A stretch of 64,000 bases of DNA. Origin: Thermoplasmatota archaeon. Its GTDB lineage: Archaea; Thermoplasmatota; Thermoplasmata; Lutacidiplasmatales; JAMCUS01. The notes beneath the pieces were generated by a model. The model searched no databases and was not told the origin of the DNA. It saw only the letters and a program-made list of their open reading frames with translations. Shown piece by piece: positions 39,838-49,109 of this stretch. The translations under genes and the position numbers were made by a program. The number at the start of each line of letters is the position of its first letter. Positions within the stretch are counted from its first letter, which is position 1. The stretch covers positions 36,635 to 100,634 of the forward strand of contig JAMCUS010000013.1 of assembly GCA_023379385.1 (NCBI GenBank). The letters run 5' to 3'.

Positions 39838-41067
39838 ATGGCTGATTCTAAAGGAGTGTCTGGTAGCTCCAAATCCAATATATATGACAAAATTTTAATA
39901 TATATTATTAAAAAAGGAAAGGGTAACAAAGATATATCTAGAAATGACTTTATAAGAGATTTGAGAAAGGAGTTTAGCCAATTTTCATACAGTGATATTG
40001 AAAAAACCATACCAGAATTAACAAAAAATGGACATATTAGTATACAATGGGTTGGCGTTGGCGATTTCAATGTAAATATAACACAAAAGGGTATTGAATA
40101 TATTGAATCAAACAAAGAAAAGATGGAACAGATCGGAGCTTCTCTTTCTTTGAAAGATGTAAAAAATGAAATCAAAGGATCAAAAAAAGCACCTAATGTG
40201 TTAGAGATTGTTGAACAACCAACTAATACAGGTATGGATAACAATGTCAAAGAAATAAGCTATTCAGAATTAGATGAAAATAAAACAAAAAATAGCTTGC
40301 CTGATATAAAAGATGTAAAAAATGAAGGTTATATTCCTTCACCTATATCTGATAATATAAAAAATAATATGCTGGAAAGAGAAAAAAGGTTAATGGAATT
40401 GGAAAATGAATACAAAAAGAATAAAACGAATTTAGAAAATATGGAAGAAGAACTGAATAAGAGAAATAAAATATTGGATGAAAAAGAATCTAAAATAAAT
40501 GAAATGAAGATAAAATTTAATGAATTAATTGAGAATCTAAAGAATGATATAAATGAAAAGGATCGTATGATATCTACATTAAAAAATGAAAATGAAAATA
40601 TTAAAAAAATGTACAGTAATGTAGAAACAGTTAAAGAAAATGAAGAAATCAAAAATAAACAGAAAGAACTTTTAGACAAGGAAGCCGAGTTAAATAATAT
40701 TAAACTTGAAATATCTGGAGAAAAAGATATAATGATTCAGCATGAGCTAGATCTTTCTACAACGGAATATGAATTAGAGGAAAAAAAGAAACTGTTAGAA
40801 AAGGAATATGAACAATTGGCTATTGAAAGAAACAAAAGAAATGTTATTATCAAGGCAATTGAAGGCAGAGAAAAACAATTAGATGAGATGGAAAACAAAA
40901 TTAAAGAAAAGGAAAAGTCTATTAATATTGCAAAAGAAACTATCAAAAGAATTCTGTCTATGTGGTTAGAAAAAATAGAAAAGATGGATGTTACATTGCA
41001 TTCATATATGAATTCTGCTCAGGAACTTAAAATAACAATAGAAGATATTTATAAATACATGAAATAA
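39838..41067 (+). CDS. N-terminal winged-helix-like domain plus long coiled coil
   Basis: about 409 aa; ~100 aa HTH-like N-terminus then heptad-rich EK region. Confidence 0.6.
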   Translation: MADSKGVSGSSKSNIYDKILIYIIKKGKGNKDISRNDFIRDLRKEFSQFSYSDIEKTIPELTKNGHISIQWVGVGDFNVNITQKGIEYIESNKEKMEQIGASLSLKDVKNEIKGSKKAPNVLEIVEQPTNTGMDNNVKEISYSELDENKTKNSLPDIKDVKNEGYIPSPISDNIKNNMLEREKRLMELENEYKKNKTNLENMEEELNKRNKILDEKESKINEMKIKFNELIENLKNDINEKDRMISTLKNENENIKKMYSNVETVKENEEIKNKQKELLDKEAELNNIKLEISGEKDIMIQHELDLSTTEYELEEKKKLLEKEYEQLAIERNKRNVIIKAIEGREKQLDEMENKIKEKEKSINIAKETIKRILSMWLEKIEKMDVTLHSYMNSAQELKITIEDIYKYMK

Positions 41068-41481
41068 CCCCAAATTACATGTTTTGGGACAAAATTATGT
41101 ATGCGTAGCTCTACTTCATCGACGTACCTTGATATGTATTGATTGATTCACCTACAATCTTTTTTACAGAGTTCCGCGCTGTCTGTATGAATGCTATATG
41201 AGATCTAACCTATATCTATGAAAACGGATTATGATATGATGATCCTAGATGTGGGGAGGGGGAGTTGAGAAGTATTGTGAGCAGCGTTAAGATACCTATC
41301 TACTTCCAATCAACAGTTATTACACATGTGTATCCTATCAGACAGAGTCTTCTTTACCACCGACAGGTTGACTGAATATTAAAATCTCTGTTTTGCAGCC
41401 CTTCATTGAGGCTCTTAGTCAGTCATAAGAGCCGCATAGGAGGTGGATTAAATGTATAAACGAAAATGAACCCATCAATGA

Positions 41482-41649
41482 ATAGTACATTCAATCAAGA
41501 AAAGGAAGGGATCTTGGAAGTTTGCACATGTGTCCACAATGCGCAAACTCACGAGAATGATATACAAAATGCTAACAGAGAGAGAGGAGTGGAAATACCA
41601 AAGTCCTGTACTGACAGAGAAGAAGCTGCCAAAGCTTGAGGAGGAATGA
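41482..41649 (+). pseudogene. Transposase C-terminal relic, possibly IS110-like
   Basis: Open frame IVHSIKKRKGSWKFAHVSTMRKLTRMIYKMLTEREEWKYQSPVLTEKKLPKLEEE* with stops just upstream, inside a ~1.1 kb gene-poor block. Confidence 0.45.
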
Positions 41650-42168
41650 ACCAATCCGGATAAACAGGTCAACGAAACCTGCTGCATGGCTATGCCTTCC
41701 ATGAGTCAAATATTTGAACTCTTGGTGCTGAGTGCCAGTATCTGTCTTCGCTGTATTGTCAGATTGCATCTATGAATGCTTATGCGTGTTTGCGAAAAGG
41801 CAGAAAAAACAGGTTTCGCCCTGGTCCATAGGGTAGGATCATAAGGATGGAGATGTTAGCTATGTAGTAGTGAAGGGCTGACCTTAGATTTTACATGCGT
41901 GTAAGATAACAAAATATTTTGTCAAGACAATCAAAAATTCACATCCAAAAAATGTTTTTTAGGACTAAAATGGATCATTTTTGGTATTCTCTTACAGCCT
42001 GTGATCCACAATATGAGCGTAATTGACTTGTTCCATTCTGGGATCTATGGATCTTACATATTTACCAGCATTTGCAGAGTTGTAAATCAGATTCTATTAA
42101 CCTTGAGGTAAAGTGGTTGATAAAAACGTTTACAATCATATAGAAATTATGCTCTGTGGATGGCATTA

Positions 42169-43158
42169 TCAATGGTGTTGATAACTCCAATAACCTGATG
42201 TTAGATTAAATTTTGATATGTTTTTATCAACTTGCCACACAGGTCTACATGAACAATCTATGTCGTCGAATATTGAGATATCCTGATGTAACGAAAATTT
42301 ATCAATTGCATTTAACACAGTTTTATCACAATTAAAACAGTTATGTGCACCCCTTAATGATCCACCACCGGTAGGACTAGAAATGATTGGTATATTAACA
42401 AATGAATGTGTTGTTTTTATAACTTCAACCACACTCCACAACCATGGTGACCTATATCTTAAATGATGAAAGAGTTCTTCTACGATCGTATTTTTCTGAA
42501 TATTAACAGGATTTATTGATATTTCATCTGAATATTTAAAAGAGTCCAATACTGATTTGATTGTATCGGCAATTGCGTCGTACTCGGATAAAAATGGTGG
42601 TTTAAGGATAAGATATGTTTTGACATATCCTCCTAATTTGTGGATAAGGTCTGCTTTTATGCAAAATTGTTTGAAGGAGAACGATTTATTTATAAAAACC
42701 CTTCTTATGTAATCAGAGCTACTTTCCAATCCAATCGCTATATATATTTTCTGTTCTGGTTCCAGAAGTGGTAATATATTTTTTTCAGTTATAAATTCCG
42801 GTCTACTTTCAATAATTATCTTTTTTGCATTATGAAAATTAGATATTATCCATGATCTTATATCTGCTGGAATCTCATGTTCATCCAAAAAACTACCAGA
42901 AGTATATATTTTTACTATCTTTTCACCTTTATAGTGTTTTATTACATTTCTGATTTGCTTTATTAGATCCTCTTTATTTATTGGTGTCTTTGAAACATCG
43001 TTTACATATCCACACATAGTACATTTTTTATTCTCTCTGAATATGCAACCTACGGTATTTAATATAATTACAAAAGCATCTACCACAGTATTATTGTATA
43101 TTTCCTTTTCATACCAGTATGATATGACGTGTTCAGCATCGTTCATAATCCCCATCAA
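42169..43158 (-). CDS. Archaeosine biosynthesis radical SAM protein RaSEA
   Basis: 329 aa; GCIFRENKKCTMCGYVND (CxxxxxxxCxxC), YTSGSFLDEHEIP, ESRPEFI, IGLESSSDYIR. Confidence 0.85.
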   Translation of the reverse strand: MMGIMNDAEHVISYWYEKEIYNNTVVDAFVIILNTVGCIFRENKKCTMCGYVNDVSKTPINKEDLIKQIRNVIKHYKGEKIVKIYTSGSFLDEHEIPADIRSWIISNFHNAKKIIIESRPEFITEKNILPLLEPEQKIYIAIGLESSSDYIRRVFINKSFSFKQFCIKADLIHKLGGYVKTYLILKPPFLSEYDAIADTIKSVLDSFKYSDEISINPVNIQKNTIVEELFHHLRYRSPWLWSVVEVIKTTHSFVNIPIISSPTGGGSLRGAHNCFNCDKTVLNAIDKFSLHQDISIFDDIDCSCRPVWQVDKNISKFNLTSGYWSYQHH

Positions 43159-43825
43159 CCAATTTTATGTATACTTTGACTATATCATCATCTTTAAGAT
43201 TTAATCGACTTCTTAAATTAAATTCAGATATTATTTCAATAACATCTGGATGATGTCCTCTCTCGGGAATTATGACAAAGCAAACGGTTCCTGACAACGC
43301 AGCTTTATATAAGGTAACATCGCCATATGTCCTTCCGTCAGCAGAGAATCCATTTATAATTGTTCCATATTTGCATTTAAGAAGATCCAATTTATTAAAT
43401 TCTGAACTATCTAAACGTATATTGAGTGTTCCAAGAAATGGTGTTATACCTATAAGTTCTTTGAACTGTTTCATATATCCTCCTCTACCTATATAATATG
43501 AACCTTCTCCAAATCCTGACGTTACCGTACCTGTTATAAGAAGCTGCTTTGGATTCTCAAAAATGAATTTGTATTCATTATATTCCCTTTCAAGTATTTG
43601 CCATCCATATGAAGTTATAATAATTTTCTCTTTGTTAGCTATTCTATATCTTTTTATGTATGCTTTATTCTCTAGAATTGTCAACCATCTACTTGCAGAT
43701 TGTTGACTAAAATGTAACGCATTACCAATCTCTGCGGTAGTCATTATTGTATCACCACGATTGACATATTCATGTGCTATTAATTTTAATATCTGTACTA
43801 TATTTAATGATTCCATATCTACCAT
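43133..43825 (-). CDS. ribK: CTP-dependent riboflavin kinase with N-terminal wHTH
   Basis: 230 aa; GTVTSGFGEGSYYIGRGGYMKQFKELIGITPFLGTLNIRL; N-terminal HTH. Confidence 0.9.
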   Translation of the reverse strand: MVDMESLNIVQILKLIAHEYVNRGDTIMTTAEIGNALHFSQQSASRWLTILENKAYIKRYRIANKEKIIITSYGWQILEREYNEYKFIFENPKQLLITGTVTSGFGEGSYYIGRGGYMKQFKELIGITPFLGTLNIRLDSSEFNKLDLLKCKYGTIINGFSADGRTYGDVTLYKAALSGTVCFVIIPERGHHPDVIEIISEFNLRSRLNLKDDDIVKVYIKLVDGDYERC

Positions 43826-44199
43826 TCCAACAGATCATTTCCATGTAACTCCAAATGATTTTTTTTTCTCATAAATACTACCGATATTTTCATTTTAAGA
43901 GCTGTTCTCATTAAATTACGATCATTTGTAAATATAACACCATTAACAAAATTTGCTGCCTCTATTACACCTCTATCCCCTTTATTAATGGTATTGACTA
44001 TTTTATATTTATGTGATAATGCTATAGCTGATTTTCTTTCATTATCTGTTATATCAATTTTTTGAATCTCGTCTATAACTGATGAAGGTATGTATATAGT
44101 AGCTGAACCATATATTCTCTGAAGTTCTTTATCTACATTTATACCAAATCTAAATGGGATTAACAGTGCATTTGTATCTATCACAACATTAACAGTCAT
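43819..44199 (-). CDS. PIN-domain (Fcf1/VapC-like) RNase-fold protein
   Basis: Start MTVNVVIDTNALLIPFRFGIN; conserved acids and IFTNDRNLMRTA. Confidence 0.8.
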   Translation of the reverse strand: MTVNVVIDTNALLIPFRFGINVDKELQRIYGSATIYIPSSVIDEIQKIDITDNERKSAIALSHKYKIVNTINKGDRGVIEAANFVNGVIFTNDRNLMRTALKMKISVVFMRKKNHLELHGNDLLEW

Positions 44200-44308
44200 A
44201 ATTATCCACCATTGCATATATCAACATTTTTATTTTCAACAATTGAAGTTTACTATAAATATCAAACTATTAACGAATCATTGCAGGTTATGATATCTGT
44301 TAAACATG

Positions 44309-45559
44309 TTAACAACCACCTTTAGAAGTTATCATCTGCTTGATGCTTAAACTTCGTGGGTATAACCCTGTACCCTCTATCCCGTTCGCAAAAGCTTCAG
44401 GTATTGCCTTTTTTATTATATTGTATGCACCGTTAAGATCTGCATGAATTATCTTGCCTAATCCTGATTGAAACGCACCTCTTTTTACTCTTTTACCCAT
44501 GTAATTATCATGATGTTCTATGCTTTCGTTATCAAGGAAAGAGCATTTACTGGTATGGCTTTCATTCACTATTTTGACTTCTATTCCATGCTCTTCTGCC
44601 TTGTATTGTATTTGCTGTATCAGTTTATTGAAAGGAATCTGTACGAACTTCTGATTGTTTATCTTTCCAAGATTAGTATTTTGTTTCCAACCATCATTGT
44701 GTCCTATGACTGTTGTATCTACTTTTGATTTTATAGCGTAATTGATTATGGGTCTGGATGTTTTATGCATAAAGTTCTTTATCTTATGGTTCCTATTAAT
44801 GAAGAGTTTCCGTATGTGTTTCGTTGACTTTTTTTCATTACCTTGCAGATCGTTTATGCCTCTGAGTCTGGATAGTTCTTTATTAAAGAATTGATTGGTT
44901 GATTTGAGCAATCCTGCCCTTACAGCAATCCCCTGTTCAAAGAGGTTGTTACCAATAGTTACAAGATTTCTCACGCCAATATCTATTCCCATGACCCTCT
45001 GCGGCTTTAGTGCAAATTGTTTTATTCCTGCTGTTTCTTTCGTGTACACAATCTCTATTACATAGCCGACTATTTGAGGTATTATCCTCACTTCTCTTAG
45101 ATTTACATTTTCCAGTCCTGTTTTAACCTCCGATCCCATTATCTTCGGAAATTTTAATATGCCTTTATCAATTTTACATTGCTGATTTGTAAAAATCAGC
45201 ATGAACTCACCGTTTTTATTTTTATAATGCGGTGATCTCGGCATTTTTATAAATTTATCAGGATGTTTTTTCCATGTTTTCAAGGCTTTAAAGAACGGGT
45301 TCCATGATTGTATTGATATTTTAATAGTCCACTGTGCTGTCTGTGCAGGTAGTTTCTGATAATTATTATACTCCTCATTATCAGAAGGAATTGAGAGTTG
45401 TTTAGCAAGAACAGTATATTCGCTTAGTTTTTCATGCCTTAAGAACTGATTCAATAGAATGTAATTAACCTGATTGTAGAGATTTTTAGAAAGATGACAC
45501 ATATGTGAAATAGTTTCATCCTTTTTAATGTATATCTGTTCAGTCATTGTCACTTTCAT
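44309..45559 (-). CDS. tnpB: TnpB / IS605 OrfB RNA-guided nuclease-like protein (lone, no TnpA)
   Basis: 416 aa; GIDIGVRNLVTIG (RuvC-I), VIGHNDGWKQNTNLGKINNQKFVQIPF, VNESHTSKCSFLDNESIEHHDNYMGKRVKRG, IIHADLNGAYNI (RuvC-III). Confidence 0.9.
   Translation of the reverse strand: MKVTMTEQIYIKKDETISHMCHLSKNLYNQVNYILLNQFLRHEKLSEYTVLAKQLSIPSDNEEYNNYQKLPAQTAQWTIKISIQSWNPFFKALKTWKKHPDKFIKMPRSPHYKNKNGEFMLIFTNQQCKIDKGILKFPKIMGSEVKTGLENVNLREVRIIPQIVGYVIEIVYTKETAGIKQFALKPQRVMGIDIGVRNLVTIGNNLFEQGIAVRAGLLKSTNQFFNKELSRLRGINDLQGNEKKSTKHIRKLFINRNHKIKNFMHKTSRPIINYAIKSKVDTTVIGHNDGWKQNTNLGKINNQKFVQIPFNKLIQQIQYKAEEHGIEVKIVNESHTSKCSFLDNESIEHHDNYMGKRVKRGAFQSGLGKIIHADLNGAYNIIKKAIPEAFANGIEGTGLYPRSLSIKQMITSKGGC
44325..44355 (-). 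ncRNA. Hairpin at tnpB 3' end, candidate omegaRNA scaffold element
   Basis: GAAGTT..CATC-tgctt-GATG..AACTTC inverted repeat inside the last codons of tnpB. Confidence 0.35.
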
Positions 45560-45912
45560 AACCTACCTCTATTATTAACATATATATCATTAATGATTTA
45601 TATAGTTACCAGTTTTACTTAGGCACTGTAATTTAATCAGATGATTATTTATATCTAATTTTGATAAATAAGTTCTTATGTAAACACTTACGTTATTTAT
45701 TCACAATGCCTTACTATATCAATTTTTCTATTTTGTTGAATCATTCACTTCTTTTACAGCCTGTCGAATAGCATAGTTAAATGAAATTTTTAAAGTGAAA
45801 ATTGGGTAATAAAAGTTTTTGAAATACAATTAGCAAAATTAAATAGAAATATTTATATAGTGTAATTGTACATCTATTCCCAAAGATTAGTGAATTATAA
45901 AGGAGGAATAAA

Positions 45913-47292
45913 ATGTTGCATAAGAAAGATATGTTTGGATACGCAATAGTTGGATTGATTGTAGCGTTGTTTGTTGTTGGATTGTTAGGTGGTAGCAATG
46001 TATTGAACATTCTACCATCATCAAATTATGGATACCCGGCAGCAACTCCATCTGTTTTATTAACGGCTACGCCTACCAATGGTACAGCACCCCTGAATGT
46101 TTCATTTAGTGTAGCTGTTAGCGGGCTGTATAGCAGTGTTACGAGTGTGGAGTGGTTTTTCGGTAATAATGTAACAGGTAGTACAACCGGTGTAAATACT
46201 ACATATATATACAAAGTAGCTGGTACATATACAGCACATGCTGTTGTAACGACTACCAGTAGTCTATATGGTAATTCTACTTATCCGTCTAATAACGTCA
46301 CCATTAGTGTATTTACAGGATATGCAGTAACTTTTACAGAAAGCGGATTGGCAAGTGGAACAGGCTGGAATGTAACGCTGAACAATGTTACACATAGCTC
46401 AACAACGGGAACAATAACGTTTACAGAGGTAAACGGAACATACAGTTATACAGTAGCCAATGTAACAGGATATACAGTAACGCCATCCGTCGGTAACGTA
46501 ACGGTAAATGGTAAGGCAGTAGTTGTAAATGTGACATTCACACCTGTAGTAACACCATCTAAATATACAGTAACGTTTATGGAAAGTGGATTGGCAAGTG
46601 GAACAAGCTGGAGTGTAACGCTGAGCGGTAAGACACAGAGTTCAACAACAGGAACAATAACGTTTACAGAGGTAAACGGAACGTACAGCTATACAGTAGC
46701 CAATGTATCTGGATACACGGTATCACCATTATCCGGTAGTGTAACGGTAAATGGCAAAGCGGTTGCTGCGAATGTGACATTCACACCTGTAGTAACACCA
46801 TCTAAATATACAGTAACATTTACGGAAAGTGGATTGGCAAGTGGAACAAGCTGGAGTGTAACGCTGAGCGGTAAGACACAGAGTTCAACAACAGGAACAA
46901 TAACGTTTACAGAGGTAAACGGAACGTACAGCTATACAGTAGCCAATGTATCTGGATACACGGTATCACCATTATCTGGTAGTGTACCGGTAAATGGCAC
47001 GAATGCGTCTGTATCAGTAACCTTCAAATCCACAACAACAACCACTGCAACTTCATCTAGCACGATCATTCTTGCATTAACAGCAATAGTCATAATTGCA
47101 GCAATAATAATTGTAGTAGTAGCTATTACAAGAAAAAAGAAGACTTCAGAAGAAGGCGAAGAAGAAGAAACAGAGGAAACTGAAACAGAAGAAACACCAT
47201 CGGAAGAGGAAAAACCAGGCAATGGTGGTGAAGAAGAACAACCCTCAGAAACAAGTGAAACTGATACAACAACTACTGAACAAAAAGAATAG
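45913..47292 (+). CDS. Repeat-rich surface protein: PKD-like domain, three 81-aa repeats, TM, acidic tail
   Basis: 459 aa; YTVTFTESGLASGTSWSVTLSGKTQSSTTGTITFTEVNGTYSYTVANVSGYTVSP repeats; C-terminal TM, RKKK, Glu-rich tail. Confidence 0.8.
   Translation: MLHKKDMFGYAIVGLIVALFVVGLLGGSNVLNILPSSNYGYPAATPSVLLTATPTNGTAPLNVSFSVAVSGLYSSVTSVEWFFGNNVTGSTTGVNTTYIYKVAGTYTAHAVVTTTSSLYGNSTYPSNNVTISVFTGYAVTFTESGLASGTGWNVTLNNVTHSSTTGTITFTEVNGTYSYTVANVTGYTVTPSVGNVTVNGKAVVVNVTFTPVVTPSKYTVTFMESGLASGTSWSVTLSGKTQSSTTGTITFTEVNGTYSYTVANVSGYTVSPLSGSVTVNGKAVAANVTFTPVVTPSKYTVTFTESGLASGTSWSVTLSGKTQSSTTGTITFTEVNGTYSYTVANVSGYTVSPLSGSVPVNGTNASVSVTFKSTTTTTATSSSTIILALTAIVIIAAIIIVVVAITRKKKTSEEGEEEETEETETEETPSEEEKPGNGGEEEQPSETSETDTTTTEQKE
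46321..47031 (+). repeat. Tandem repeat, period exactly 243 bp (3 copies)
   Basis: Repeat starts (TAT codon of Y-[AT]-V-TF) at 46321, 46564 and 46807; copies 2 and 3 nearly identical in DNA. Confidence 0.92.
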
Positions 47293-47553
47293 ACAAAAGC
47301 TAGATATACGAACCAATTACTAAACCTTTTTTTTAACTTTTCTATTATTTATTTTATTTTTGATGCAGAATCCAGAGAATGGTGAATGAAAAACGAATTT
47401 TGTTTATTTTATTCGCTACGCTATCAATAATTCGCAAATAAAAGATGTTTTATTGGGTCTGGGTATATATGCTGTAATATGTATTAAGAATAAAAAAAAT
47501 AAAGATAATATTAAAAACTATAAAGCATATACATAAGTGAATTTGGTGTTGTA

Positions 47554-49104
47554 ATGGAAAATCTTCATCCATATGAAAAATTGGTTCTTGAAAATATAAA
47601 AAAAATCGTTATTAATAGTTCTGATCTGAAAATCTATTTTATGTTAGATGACGTCTTTAAAAACAGTACAGAATCTACTGGTAATCGGTTAGATAAACAG
47701 ATTATTAGAAGTTCTCTGGAACGATTAGTTACAAAAAATATACTGACTTATATCGATAAACTTACTTATTTTTACCAGTTGACAGAGCTTGGTGAATATA
47801 TATATAATAATGGAATGCCTGATAAGCAGATCATTGATATGGTTAAAGAACATGAAATGGGAATTGACAATATAATAATCAGTGGATTAACTCAACAGGA
47901 TATATCTGCCGCTATTGGACGACTAAAAAAAAATAAAATTATAAAGATAGTAAAAAAAGATGGAACATCAATTCTATCAGTTGTTGATAAAGAAGCATAT
48001 ATAGACAACATTGAAAAAATGGTAAAGGAAATAAAGGATGGTTTATTCATCAACAAAGATGTAAATAACAGCTGTTTAAATGATTTGATTTTGTATGGAT
48101 TCATAAAAAAAGTATCTAAAACAGAAAGAAGTTATTGTTTAACAGATGTTGGATGTGACATGATAGAAAAACTTCAATTCAAGGATAACTCAAAAATATC
48201 TGATGCTCCGGAGATTACTATTGTAAGAGAAAGGGTAACTCCTGATAATATTGTAACGTGGACTGGCAATACAAAAGTAAGACCGTATGATGTATCACTA
48301 AAAGGCGAAAAAATTTTACCAGGAATGCACCATCCATATATGCAATGGATTAATAAAGTACGCAATGCACTGGTATCTATTGGTTTTAAAGAATATCATA
48401 CCCCTATTATTGATAGTGAATTCTGGAACTGTGATGTATTATTTATGCCTCAACAACACCCGGCGAGAGATATACATGATATTTTCTATATTGATACAGA
48501 TAAAAAAGATGTTATTAATGAAGAATTGATTGAACGTGTCAAAAGTATACATCACAACGGAGTTGGCATTGATAGCATTGGGTGGGGTGATCTCTTCTCT
48601 AAAGATAAAAGCAAACAGCTTATTCTTAGATCCCAGACAACCGCTACGTCAGCACATTTTTTATCATTAAAACCAGAACCACCATTCAAAATATTTTCAA
48701 TAGATAAAAATTTTCGTCCAGATGCAATAGACAACAGACACAATATTGAATTTTATCAATGTGAAGGTATTATTGGTAGTTATGAACTGGGATTCAGGGA
48801 TCTTCTTGGCTTTATGAAAAAACTTGCAAAAATTATGGGTATTGATGATGTATGGTTTAAACCAAGCTACTTTCCATTTACAGAACCAAGTGTTGAAGGC
48901 TACATACATCATAAAAAATTAGGCTGGATTGAAGCATTACCTGGTGGTATTATAAGACCAGAAATACGTAAAGCGTTTGATATTGATTATCAGATACTAG
49001 CATGGGGTATTGGTATTGATAGACTGGCAATGACATCTATGAACATTGATGATATAAGGAACCTCCATTCCACCAATATTTATGATATATATAAGGTATG
49101 GTGA
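47554..49104 (+). CDS. pheS: Phenylalanyl-tRNA synthetase alpha subunit
   Basis: 516 aa; GMHHPYMQWINKVRNALVSIGFKEYHTPIIDSEFWNCDVLFMPQQHPARDIHD, class II motifs. Confidence 0.95.
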   Translation: MENLHPYEKLVLENIKKIVINSSDLKIYFMLDDVFKNSTESTGNRLDKQIIRSSLERLVTKNILTYIDKLTYFYQLTELGEYIYNNGMPDKQIIDMVKEHEMGIDNIIISGLTQQDISAAIGRLKKNKIIKIVKKDGTSILSVVDKEAYIDNIEKMVKEIKDGLFINKDVNNSCLNDLILYGFIKKVSKTERSYCLTDVGCDMIEKLQFKDNSKISDAPEITIVRERVTPDNIVTWTGNTKVRPYDVSLKGEKILPGMHHPYMQWINKVRNALVSIGFKEYHTPIIDSEFWNCDVLFMPQQHPARDIHDIFYIDTDKKDVINEELIERVKSIHHNGVGIDSIGWGDLFSKDKSKQLILRSQTTATSAHFLSLKPEPPFKIFSIDKNFRPDAIDNRHNIEFYQCEGIIGSYELGFRDLLGFMKKLAKIMGIDDVWFKPSYFPFTEPSVEGYIHHKKLGWIEALPGGIIRPEIRKAFDIDYQILAWGIGIDRLAMTSMNIDDIRNLHSTNIYDIYKVW

Positions 49105-49109
49105 TTATA

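Noticed and set aside
41090-42160. Possibility that the gene-poor block is an rRNA, RNase P or SRP RNA gene
   Set aside because: No conserved SRP (e.g. GGAAGGAAGCAGCC-like) or RNase P core motifs recognised; a transposase-like frame fits better
46321-47031. Regular repeats considered as a CRISPR array
   Set aside because: 243-bp units are in frame and encode protein repeats; no short repeat/spacer structure. No CRISPR array or cas gene seen in the window
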